Shown in pieces: positions 13,439-20,818 of a DNA stretch of 42,445 nt. The notes below the pieces were generated by a model. That model was not told where the DNA came from and did no database searches. It saw nothing but the letters and a program-made list of their open reading frames with translations. This DNA comes from an uncultured Oscillospiraceae bacterium. Lineage in GTDB: Bacteria > Bacillota > Clostridia > Oscillospirales > Oscillospiraceae. The position numbers were made by a program, and so were the translations under genes. Where the stretch lies: contig CAJTQP010000016.1 in assembly GCA_910578575.1 (NCBI GenBank), positions 1 through 42,445 of the forward strand, read 5' to 3'. Numbering within the stretch: position 1 is the stretch's first letter; each line of letters begins with the position of its first letter.

Positions 13439-13473
13439 AGCAGAGCGCCGTGTGTTACGGCGCTCTGCTTTTT
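13439..13473 (+). terminator. Riboswitch-associated intrinsic terminator
   Basis: A 13-bp perfect stem (13439-13451 with 13457-13469), 5-base loop and five T residues, located between the glycine aptamer and the symporter gene. It is the likely regulatory terminator of the expression platform. Confidence 0.85.
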
Positions 13474-13534
13474 CGGTTTTCGTCTGGCGGTTGCAGCCGT
13501 GTGAAAAGAGATCAAGAGAAAAGGAGAGATTTGA

Positions 13535-14959
13535 ATGACATTTGCTGAAAGAGTAAAGGTTGTCAATGATGCTATCAACGGCGTCGTCTGGGGTTGGCCT
13601 ATGCTGATCCTGTTGGTGGGCGTTGGCATCGTGCTGACCATCATGACAAAGGGCTTCCAGTTCCGGAAGTTCGGCTATGCCATGAAGAACACCTTGGGCA
13701 AAATCTTCAAGAAGCAAGAGGCCGGCGAGGGCGAGATCACACCCTTCCAGGCTATGTCCACCGCCCTGGCGGGGACGGTGGGCACCGGTAACATCGCCGG
13801 CATCACCACCGCCATCACCTTGGGCGGTGCCGGTTCCATCTTCTGGCTGTGGATCACCGCCCTCATCGGTATGGCCACCAAGTACGCCGAGGTTACCCTG
13901 GCGGTGAAATACCGTGAGCGCAACGAGTACGGCGACTGGGTGGGCGGCCCCATGTACTACATCAAGAACGGCCTGGGCAAGAACTGGAAGTGGCTGGGCG
14001 TCATCTTCTGTATTTTCGGCGCGCTGGCCTCCTTCGGCATCGGCAACGCCACCCAGGTGGGCAACATCACCTCCTCCATCGGCAACGTGGTAACTGCTTT
14101 CGACCCCAACTTTAGCGACGCAAGTAAGGGAACTCTGAACCTGGTGCTGGGCATCGTCCTGGCTGTCCTGGTGGGCATCGTTATCCTGGGCGGCGTCAAG
14201 CGTCTGGGCAGCGTCACCGAGAAGCTGGTTCCCTTCATGGCTGTGGTGTACATCGTGGCCTGCATCGTCGTGCTGGTCTATCACGCCGGCACTCTGGGCG
14301 AAGTGTTCCATGACATCTTCGTGGGCGCATTCAGCCCGGAGGGCGTCACCGGCGGCGCGGTTGGTTCCGCCATGATGGTGGTCATGTGGGGCGTGAAGCG
14401 CGGCGTGTTCTCCAACGAGGCAGGCTTGGGCTCTGCTCCTATCGCCCACGCTACCACTTCTGAAACTGACCCTGTGAAGCAGGGCCTGTACGGCGTCTTT
14501 GAAGTGTTCATGGACACCATCGTCATCTGCACCCTCACCGGTCTGGCTCTCCTGTGCGCCGCCAAGGGCGCGGGCCTGGACCTGAACTTTGGCCACCAGG
14601 GCGACACCGGCCTGAACGCCGCTGCGCTGGGCACCGTCTTTGGTGACAAGGCTGGTACCCTGATCATCGCCATCGGCCTGTCCCTGTTCGCTTTCTCCAC
14701 CGTGTTGGGCTGGTCTCTGTACGGCTCCCGCTGCTTGGAGTTCATCCTGGGCCCCAAGGCCATCAAGCCCTATCAGATCATCTTCATCCTGTTCGTGGTG
14801 GTGGGCGCTACCATGTCCCTGGACCTGGCTTGGGCCATTGCCGACACCCTCAACGGCCTCATGGCGATCCCCAACCTGATTGCCATCCTGCTCCTGTCTC
14901 CTGTGATTGTCAGGCTGACCAAGGAGCACTTTACCAAGAAGAATACCCCAGAGGAATGA
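13535..14959 (+). CDS. Sodium:alanine/glycine symporter, AGCS family
   Basis: Cytoplasmic-membrane Na+-coupled transporter of alanine or glycine, 474 residues with about ten hydrophobic segments. Family motifs are clear: the N-terminal GTVGTGNIAGITTAITLGG (82-100), the middle EVTLAVKYRERNEYGDWVGG with GPMYYI, and GVFSNEAGLGSAPIAHA (about 290). AAAAGGAG precedes the ATG by 9 bases. The glycine riboswitch and terminator upstream show that intracellular glycine governs its expression, which makes glycine a probable substrate. It forms a single-gene unit ended by a strong terminator. Confidence 0.95.
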   Translation: MTFAERVKVVNDAINGVVWGWPMLILLVGVGIVLTIMTKGFQFRKFGYAMKNTLGKIFKKQEAGEGEITPFQAMSTALAGTVGTGNIAGITTAITLGGAGSIFWLWITALIGMATKYAEVTLAVKYRERNEYGDWVGGPMYYIKNGLGKNWKWLGVIFCIFGALASFGIGNATQVGNITSSIGNVVTAFDPNFSDASKGTLNLVLGIVLAVLVGIVILGGVKRLGSVTEKLVPFMAVVYIVACIVVLVYHAGTLGEVFHDIFVGAFSPEGVTGGAVGSAMMVVMWGVKRGVFSNEAGLGSAPIAHATTSETDPVKQGLYGVFEVFMDTIVICTLTGLALLCAAKGAGLDLNFGHQGDTGLNAAALGTVFGDKAGTLIIAIGLSLFAFSTVLGWSLYGSRCLEFILGPKAIKPYQIIFILFVVVGATMSLDLAWAIADTLNGLMAIPNLIAILLLSPVIVRLTKEHFTKKNTPEE

Positions 14960-14965
14960 TTCTGC

Positions 14966-15006
14966 CATCCGCAGGACGGGTCTACCGTCCTGCGGATGAT
15001 TTTTTT
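14966..15006 (+). terminator. Intrinsic terminator of the symporter gene
   Basis: A perfect 14-bp stem (14966-14979 with 14985-14998), 5-base loop and a run of seven T residues, starting 7 bases after the stop codon. Confidence 0.93.
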
Positions 15007-15038
15007 ACTTTCTCAGGGGGCGTGTTCCATTTCTCTGC

Positions 15039-15067
15039 TTGCGCAATGGGAGAAGATATAGTATAAT
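15039..15067 (+). promoter_or_regulatory. Promoter of the purine operon
   Basis: TTGCGC (15039-15044), a 17-base spacer and a perfect TATAAT (15062-15067). The expected start near 15074 leaves a leader of about 200 bases that contains the ZTP riboswitch. No PurR box was recognised. Confidence 0.7.
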
Positions 15068-15107
15068 GAAAGGGACAGAAAACCTATATGGCAGGACAAA
15101 AAAATAG

Positions 15108-15226
15108 TGGACGCTTTTTGTGACTGACGGAAGTGGTGGAACCACGGGGAGCAAGAGACACAGCGTTTTGCCGACCGTCTGGGCAGTTCAATTTTCTAAG
15201 GAACGAGAATTGGACTGCCGTTTTCC
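15108..15226 (+). promoter_or_regulatory. ZTP/ZMP (pfl) riboswitch with terminator
   Basis: The pfl-RNA consensus is clear. P1 is ACGCT (15111-15115) / AGCGT (15162-15166). The conserved TGTGACTGACGG is followed by the hairpin GTGG-TGGAA-CCAC, GGGGAGCAAG, and, after a linker, GCCGACCGTCTGGGC (15170-15184), in which GCC pairs with GGC. The first arm of an imperfect 15-bp terminator (15182-15196 with 15205-15219, then TTTT) starts inside that last GGC. Ligand binding therefore should prevent termination. ZTP/ZMP builds up when 10-formyl-THF is limiting. It controls the ten-gene operon from purE to fhs. Confidence 0.93.
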
Positions 15227-15275
15227 ATTTCACAGCCCTGCCGTTGTACACATGAGAGAAGAGAGGATGGGTTTC

Positions 15276-15770
15276 ATGAAAAAAGTTGGAATCATTATGG
15301 GCAGCGATAGCGACCTGCCCATTGTGGAAAAGGCCATGGATAAACTGAAGGAATACGGCGTGCCCTATGAGGTCCACGTCTACTCTGCCCACCGCACCCC
15401 TCAGCAGGCTGGGGACTTTGCCCGCAGTGCCAGAGAAAAGGGCTTTGGGGTCATCATCGCCGCCGCCGGGAAGGCGGCCCACCTGGCCGGGGCCATGGCG
15501 GCGGGGACCACCCTGCCGGTGATCGGCATCCCGGTGAAGTCCTCCACCCTGGATGGGCTGGACGCCTTACTCTCCACCGTCCAGATGCCCACCGGCATCC
15601 CCGTGGCCACTGTGGCCATCGACGGCGCCGCCAACGCGGCCCTGTTGGCGGTGGAGATGCTGGCCATTGAGGACGCGGCCCTGGCGGACAAGCTCCAGGC
15701 CAGCCGGGCGGCGGAGCAGGAGACGGTTCTGAAAAAGAGCGCCGACGTAGAGAAAAAATATAACCAATAA
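15276..15770 (+). CDS. purE: N5-carboxyaminoimidazole ribonucleotide mutase, class I
   Basis: Converts N5-CAIR to CAIR in purine synthesis. It has 164 residues, typical for class I PurE. The active-site blocks are GSDSDLPIV (9-17), YSAHRTPQQ (36-44) with the catalytic His39, and AAAGKAAHLAGAMAAGTTLP. I chose ATG 15276 with AGAGAGGA upstream; the ATG at 15252 would add nine residues not seen in the family. Class I enzymes need PurK to supply N5-CAIR, and purK is not in the window, so it must lie elsewhere. It is the first gene of the riboswitch-controlled operon, 18 bases before purF. Confidence 0.95.
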   Translation: MKKVGIIMGSDSDLPIVEKAMDKLKEYGVPYEVHVYSAHRTPQQAGDFARSAREKGFGVIIAAAGKAAHLAGAMAAGTTLPVIGIPVKSSTLDGLDALLSTVQMPTGIPVATVAIDGAANAALLAVEMLAIEDAALADKLQASRAAEQETVLKKSADVEKKYNQ

Positions 15771-15788
15771 AGGAAAGCGAGGAACACA

Positions 15789-17210
15789 ATGGGCGGATTC
15801 TGCGGCGCAATTTCCAAGCGCGACATTGTACTGGACGTATTTTTTGGCACGGACTACCACTCCCATCTCGGCACCCGCCGGGGGGGCATGGCGGCCTGGG
15901 ACCCGGAGCTGGGCTTTCAGCGGGAGATCCACAACATCGAGAACGCTCCCTTCCGCACCAAGTTTGACAAGGCCCTGGGAGAATTGAAAGGGAAGGTCTG
16001 CATCGGCAGCATCAGCGACACGGACCCCCAACCCCTCCTGGTACGCTCCATCCACGGCACCTTTGCGATATGCGTGGTGGGGGTCATCAAAAATGAGGAG
16101 CACCTGATCCAAGGCCTGCTCCAGACGGAGGACGGCCACTTCGAGGCCATGAGCGGTGGCCGGGTGAACTCCAACGAGCTGGTGGCGGCCCTCATCAGCC
16201 AGCGGGACTCCATCGCTGAGGGTATCCGCTATGCCCAGATGGCGGTGGAGGGGACCGTCTCCGTGCTGGTGATGACCGAGGACGGGCTCATCGCCGGACG
16301 GGACCGCTACGGCCGCCTGCCCATCCACATCGGGCAGGACGACGAGGGCTGCTGCATCTCCTTCGAGACCTTCGCCTACCAGAAAATGGGCTACCACGAC
16401 GCCTATGAGCTGGGCCCGGCAGAGGTGGTCAAGGTCACCCCGGAGGGGTGGGAGACCCTGCTGCCCCCAGGGGATGAGATGAAAATATGCGCCTTCCTGT
16501 GGACCTATTACGGTTACCCCAACTCCAACTATGAGGGGGTGAACGTGGAGGTGATGCGCTACCGCAACGGGGAGATTTTGGCCCGTGCCGACCAGGAACA
16601 AGGCATCGCCCAGGAGCTGGACTATGTGGGCGGCGTACCCGACTCCGGCACCCCCCATGCCATCGGCTACGCCAACGCCAGCAAGGCCCCCTTTGGCCGT
16701 CCCTTCATCAAATATACGCCCACCTGGCCCCGGAGCTTCATGCCCACCAACCAGCGTGAGCGCAACATGGTGGCGAAGATGAAACAAATCCCGGTGCCGG
16801 AGCTCATCCAGGACAAAAAACTCCTCCTGGTGGACGACAGCTTCGTCCGGGGCACCCAGCTCCGGGAGACGGTGGAGTTCCTCTATGAGAACGGGGCCAA
16901 GGAAGTCCACATCCGCTCCGCCTGTCCGCCCATCATCTTCGGTTGTAAGTACCTGAACTTCTCCAGCAGCAAGTCGGAAATGGAGCTCATCGCCCGCCGG
17001 ACCATCGTGGCCTTGGAAGGGGAAGAGGGGCTCAAGCACACCAAGGAGTATGCCGACGGCTCCACAGAACGGGGGAAGAAACTGCGCCAAGCCATCTGCG
17101 ACGAGATGCACTTTACCTCCCTGGGCTTCCAGTCCCTGGATGGGCTGGTGGAGGCCATCGGCCTGCCGGCGTGCAACCTGTGTACCTATTGCTGGAGCGG
17201 GGAAGAATAA
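15789..17210 (+). CDS. purF: Amidophosphoribosyltransferase (PurF), divergent clostridial type
   Basis: Catalyses the committed step, PRPP plus glutamine to 5-phosphoribosylamine. It has 473 residues. The N-terminal glutaminase nucleophile would be Cys5 in MGGFCGAIS, implying removal of a four-residue propeptide. The usual QHRGQESAG is replaced by SHLGTRRGGMAAW, a clear divergence. The phosphoribosyltransferase domain has the PRPP loop LLLVDDSFVRGTQL (345-358). Cys234, Cys386, Cys462 and Cys465 match the spacing of the 4Fe-4S ligands of the Bacillus enzyme, with an extra Cys468. Function is well supported by the motifs and operon, but this is not the standard PurF subfamily. Confidence 0.88.
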   Translation: MGGFCGAISKRDIVLDVFFGTDYHSHLGTRRGGMAAWDPELGFQREIHNIENAPFRTKFDKALGELKGKVCIGSISDTDPQPLLVRSIHGTFAICVVGVIKNEEHLIQGLLQTEDGHFEAMSGGRVNSNELVAALISQRDSIAEGIRYAQMAVEGTVSVLVMTEDGLIAGRDRYGRLPIHIGQDDEGCCISFETFAYQKMGYHDAYELGPAEVVKVTPEGWETLLPPGDEMKICAFLWTYYGYPNSNYEGVNVEVMRYRNGEILARADQEQGIAQELDYVGGVPDSGTPHAIGYANASKAPFGRPFIKYTPTWPRSFMPTNQRERNMVAKMKQIPVPELIQDKKLLLVDDSFVRGTQLRETVEFLYENGAKEVHIRSACPPIIFGCKYLNFSSSKSEMELIARRTIVALEGEEGLKHTKEYADGSTERGKKLRQAICDEMHFTSLGFQSLDGLVEAIGLPACNLCTYCWSGEE

Positions 17211-17251
17211 GAGAGATCAGCCTTTGACCATAAGAAAGAGAGGGATTTGTT

Positions 17252-18289
17252 ATGCAGTCTCATTCTGACAGTTACGCCGCCGCCGGGGTGGATATCACCG
17301 CCGGGTACAAAGCGGTAGAGCTTATGAAAACCCACATCGCCAAGACCATGACCGCCGGGGCAGTGGGGGATATCGGCGGCTTCGGGGGCCTGTTTGCCCT
17401 GGACCTCACAGGCATCAAGCAGCCGGTGCTGGTCAGCGGCACCGACGGCGTGGGCACCAAACTGAAACTGGCCTTCCTGATGGACAAGCACGACACCGTG
17501 GGCATCGACTGTGTGGCCATGTGCGTCAACGACATTATATGCTGCGGGGCCAAGCCCCTGTTCTTCCTGGACTATATCGCCTGCGGGAAGAACCTGCCGG
17601 AGAAGATCGCCGGCATCGTCTCCGGCGTGGCCGAGGGCTGTGTCCAGGCGGGAGCCGCCCTCATCGGCGGGGAGACGGCGGAGATGCCCGGCTTCTATCC
17701 CGTGGATGAATACGACTTGGCGGGTTTCTCCGTGGGCGTGGTAGATCGGGCCAAGGTGTTTGACAAGACCACCATCCAGCCGGGAGACGCGATTCTTGGC
17801 CTGCCCTCTTCCGGGGTCCACTCCAACGGTTTCTCCCTGGTGCGCAAGGTGCTGGACGTAGAGCACTGCGACCTGAAAGCCCCCATGGCGGAGCTGGGGG
17901 AGGCCTCTCTGGGAGAGACCCTGCTGACCCCCACCCGCATCTATGTGAAGTCTATCCTGGCCCTGATGGAGCAGGTGGACATCAAGTCCGTCTCCCACAT
18001 CACCGGCGGCGGCTTCTATGAGAACATTCCCCGGAGCCTGCCCAAGGGGATGACGGCGAAGATCAAGGAGAGCGACGTGCCCGTTCTGCCCATCTTTGAT
18101 TTGATCCAGGCCAAGGGGAAGATCCCCCGGCGGGAGATGTTCAACACCTTCAACATGGGCATCGGCATGACCGTGGTGGTCCCCGCCGCCCAGGCGGACA
18201 AGGCCATGGCTACCCTGGAGGCCCTGGGGGAGAAACCCGTGCGTCTGGGTGAAATCGTGGCGGGGGACCAGGGCGTAGTATTATGGTAA
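17252..18289 (+). CDS. purM: Phosphoribosylformylglycinamidine cyclo-ligase (AIR synthetase)
   Basis: ATP-dependent ring closure of FGAM to AIR. It has 345 residues, the normal length. The AIRS-family signature VSGTDGVGTKLKLAF (about 65-79) and the metal/ATP loop IGGETAEMPGFY are present, followed by LPSSGVHSNGFSLVRKV and SHITGGGFYENIPR. The start has GAGAGGG upstream. It overlaps purN by seven bases. The protein begins with a short Ser/Tyr stretch (MQSHSDSYAAAGVDITAGYK) that leads into the classic YxxAGVDIxxG start of PurM, so the start is sound. Confidence 0.96.
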   Translation: MQSHSDSYAAAGVDITAGYKAVELMKTHIAKTMTAGAVGDIGGFGGLFALDLTGIKQPVLVSGTDGVGTKLKLAFLMDKHDTVGIDCVAMCVNDIICCGAKPLFFLDYIACGKNLPEKIAGIVSGVAEGCVQAGAALIGGETAEMPGFYPVDEYDLAGFSVGVVDRAKVFDKTTIQPGDAILGLPSSGVHSNGFSLVRKVLDVEHCDLKAPMAELGEASLGETLLTPTRIYVKSILALMEQVDIKSVSHITGGGFYENIPRSLPKGMTAKIKESDVPVLPIFDLIQAKGKIPRREMFNTFNMGIGMTVVVPAAQADKAMATLEALGEKPVRLGEIVAGDQGVVLW

Positions 18290-18897
18290 AGACGAAACTT
18301 GCCGTGCTGGTCTCCGGCGGCGGCACCAACCTGCAAGCCCTGCTGGACGCCCAGAACAGCGGCATCCTCACCGCCGGGGAGATCGTGCTGGTGATTTCCA
18401 GCAACCCCAAGGCCTACGCCCTCACCAGGGCGGAGCAGGCGGGGGTCCCCGGCATCGTGTGCAGCCGCAAGGCCCTGGGCAGTCAGGCGGCCTTCGAGGC
18501 GGCCATCTCCCAGGCCCTGGCAGACCACGGGGTGGAATTGATCATCCTGGCGGGCTTCATGAGCATCCTCAGCGAGGACTTCACCCGCCAATGGCCCCGG
18601 CGTATCCTGAACGTCCACCCCTCCCTGATCCCCGCCTTTTGCGGGAAGGGCTTCTATGGACTAAAGGTCCATGAGGCCGCCTTGGAATACGGGGTGAAGG
18701 TCACCGGCGCCACCGTCCACTTCGTCAACGAGGTGCCTGACGGGGGAGAGATCCTCCTGCAAAAGGCAGTGGAGATCCAGCCGGAGGACACCCCGGAGAC
18801 CTTGCAGCGCCGGGTGATGGAGCAGGCGGAGTGGAAGCTCCTGCCCCAAGCCGCCCAGATGGTATCGGAAGAGATCGGGAAAGGGAAAGAGACATGA
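18283..18897 (+). CDS. purN: Phosphoribosylglycinamide formyltransferase (10-formyl-THF dependent)
   Basis: Transfers a formyl group from 10-formyl-THF to GAR. It has 204 residues. Catalytic residues equivalent to Asn106, His108 and Asp144 of E. coli PurN are Asn110 and His112 (ILNVHPSLIPAF) and Asp153 (VPDGGEIL). The phosphate-binding loop SGGGTNLQAL is at 11-20. It starts inside the end of purM and its stop overlaps the next ATG (ATGA), so the three are translationally coupled. It uses the cofactor that the last gene of the operon, fhs, helps to make. Confidence 0.95.
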   Translation: MVKTKLAVLVSGGGTNLQALLDAQNSGILTAGEIVLVISSNPKAYALTRAEQAGVPGIVCSRKALGSQAAFEAAISQALADHGVELIILAGFMSILSEDFTRQWPRRILNVHPSLIPAFCGKGFYGLKVHEAALEYGVKVTGATVHFVNEVPDGGEILLQKAVEIQPEDTPETLQRRVMEQAEWKLLPQAAQMVSEEIGKGKET

Positions 18898-19625
18898 ATG
18901 TATATGAGAACCATGGGCTAAGCGCACTGCTCTCCGGGAACCCCTACCCTGGCCGGGGTATCGTCCTGGGCCAGACGGCGGACGGGAGCCAGAGTGTAGC
19001 CGCCTATTTCATCATGGGCCGCAGCGAGAACAGCCGCAACCGGATTTTTGTAAAGGAGCCCGACGGTATCCGCACCGAAGCCCACGACCCCGCCAAGCTG
19101 GAGGACCCCAGCCTGATTATCTATCACCCTGTGCGGCAGTTTGGCCGGGGGCTCATCGTCACCAATGGGGACCAGACGGACACCATCCGGGACTTTTTGG
19201 AAAAGGGGCTGCCCTTCGAGCAGGCCCTGCGTACCCGTGAATTTGAGCCCGACGGCCCCAACTGGACCCCCCGCATCTCCGGCCTTCTGTCCCCGGACGG
19301 AAGTTATAAGCTGTCCATCCTGAAAAGCGCCGACGAGGCGGGCAGCGGCTGTGCCCGCTACACCTTCGAGTATCCCGGCCTCCCCGGTGTGGGGCACTTC
19401 CTCCACACCTATGTCACCGATGGCAACCCTATCCCCACCTTCCAGGGGGAACCGGAGCGGGTGAGCATCCAGGGGACCCTGGAGGAATTTGCCGGGATGA
19501 TCTGGGACAAGCTCAACGAGGCCAATAAGATTTCCCTCTATGTCCGCTTCACAGATTTGGCCACCGGGGAATCGCAAGAAATCATCCGCAACAAGCATCT
19601 GGAAGCAGGGGAGAAACATACATGA
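18894..19625 (+). CDS. Stand-alone IMP cyclohydrolase, PurO-like
   Basis: A 243-residue protein of the IMP cyclohydrolase family typified by archaeal PurO, unrelated to the N-terminal domain of bacterial PurH. It would close FAICAR to IMP. Visible family features are the N-terminal LSGNPYPGRGIVLGQTADGS, the catalytic-region AAYFIMGRSENSRNR, and PDGPNWTPRISGLL. The ATG overlaps the purN stop by four bases and its own stop overlaps the next ATG (ATGA), placing it directly beside the AICAR formyltransferase whose product it uses. This arrangement replaces the fused PurH. Family assignment is from remembered motifs; the position in the operon supports it strongly. Confidence 0.88.
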   Translation: MNVYENHGLSALLSGNPYPGRGIVLGQTADGSQSVAAYFIMGRSENSRNRIFVKEPDGIRTEAHDPAKLEDPSLIIYHPVRQFGRGLIVTNGDQTDTIRDFLEKGLPFEQALRTREFEPDGPNWTPRISGLLSPDGSYKLSILKSADEAGSGCARYTFEYPGLPGVGHFLHTYVTDGNPIPTFQGEPERVSIQGTLEEFAGMIWDKLNEANKISLYVRFTDLATGESQEIIRNKHLEAGEKHT

Positions 19626-20800
19626 AAGAATTGGAACTGAAATACGGCTGTAACCCCAACCAAAAGCCCGCCAGCATTTCCGTCAGCGACGGGCGGGACC
19701 TACCCATCGAAGTCCTCAACGGCCGGCCGGGGTATATCAACCTTCTGGACGCCTTCAACTCCTGGCAGCTGGTGAAGGAGCTGAAAGAGGCCACAGGCCT
19801 GCCGGCGGCGGCCTCCTTCAAACACGTATCTCCCGCCGGAGCGGCGGTAGGCCTGCCCCTCAGCGAGACAGACCGGAAAATTTATTTTGTGGAACCCAAT
19901 GCGGAGCTGACGCCCATGGCCTGCGCCTACATCCGGGCCCGTGGAGCGGACCGTCTGTGTTCCTACGGCGACTGGGCGGCCCTCAGCGACACCTGCGACG
20001 CCGCCACCGCCGCCTATTTGAAGGGGGAGGTCTCCGACGGCATCATTGCCCCGGACTACACCCCCGAAGCCCTGGAGCTTTTGAAAGGGAAGAAGAAGGG
20101 CGGCTATAACATCGTCAAGATCGACCCCGCCTATGTCCCTGCCCCTCAAGAGCACAAGGAGGTGTTTGGCATCACCTTCCAACAGGGGCGCAACGACTAC
20201 AAGATCGACGAGAGCCTTTTGGGGAACCTGGTCACGGAGAACAAGGACCTCCCCGCCGGGGCCAAGCGGGACATGGTGGTGGCCCTCATCACCTTGAAGT
20301 ATACCCAGTCCAATTCCGTCTGCTACGTGAAGGATGGCCAGGCCATCGGCGTGGGTGCCGGCCAGCAGAGCCGTATCCACTGCACCCGTCTGGCGGGGAA
20401 CAAGGCGGACAACTGGTATCTGCGCCAGCACCCCAAGACCTTGGCCCTGGATTTTGTGGACGGCATCCGCCGCCCGGACCGGGACAATGCCATCGACATC
20501 TACCTCTCCGACGAGTATGAGGACATTTTGCGCCCCGGCGTGTGGGAGCAGACCTTCAAAACCCGTCCGGAGCCCCTCACCGCCCAGGAGAAAAAGGCGT
20601 GGATCGCCACCCAGACCGGCGTGACCGTGGGCAGCGACGCCTTCTTCCCCTTTGGCGACAACGTGGAACGGGCCAGAAAGTCCGGCACATCCTACATTGT
20701 GGAGCCCGGCGGCTCCATCCGGGACGACCACGTGATCGACACCGCCAACCATTACAACATGGTCATGGCCTTTACAGGGATGCGCCTGTTCCACCACTGA
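19622..20800 (+). CDS. Stand-alone AICAR formyltransferase (PurH C-terminal domain only)
   Basis: Transfers a formyl group from 10-formyl-THF to AICAR (ZMP), giving FAICAR. The protein has 392 residues and corresponds only to the AICARFT half of PurH. The catalytic Lys67-His68 pair lies in SFKHVSPAGAA. TQSNSVCYVKDGQAIGVGAGQQSR and SDAFFPFGDNVERA are the other diagnostic blocks. No IMPCH domain precedes it; the upstream gene supplies that activity. It overlaps the cyclohydrolase gene by four bases. Its substrate ZMP is the ligand class sensed by the riboswitch at 15108, so it is the functional target of the control loop. Confidence 0.94.
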   Translation: MKELELKYGCNPNQKPASISVSDGRDLPIEVLNGRPGYINLLDAFNSWQLVKELKEATGLPAAASFKHVSPAGAAVGLPLSETDRKIYFVEPNAELTPMACAYIRARGADRLCSYGDWAALSDTCDAATAAYLKGEVSDGIIAPDYTPEALELLKGKKKGGYNIVKIDPAYVPAPQEHKEVFGITFQQGRNDYKIDESLLGNLVTENKDLPAGAKRDMVVALITLKYTQSNSVCYVKDGQAIGVGAGQQSRIHCTRLAGNKADNWYLRQHPKTLALDFVDGIRRPDRDNAIDIYLSDEYEDILRPGVWEQTFKTRPEPLTAQEKKAWIATQTGVTVGSDAFFPFGDNVERARKSGTSYIVEPGGSIRDDHVIDTANHYNMVMAFTGMRLFHH

Positions 20801-20818
20801 CAAAAGGAGGACATTTTT

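Noticed and set aside
13379..14968. 529-codon open frame on the minus strand over the symporter
   Set aside because: It mirrors the AGCS gene, is extremely rich in His, Asp, Gln and Gly, has no ribosome-binding site or family features, and spans the riboswitch terminator.
15567..17111. 514-codon minus-strand frame over purE/purF
   Set aside because: GC-driven shadow of purF; no recognisable domain, and it crosses a gene boundary of the opposite operon.
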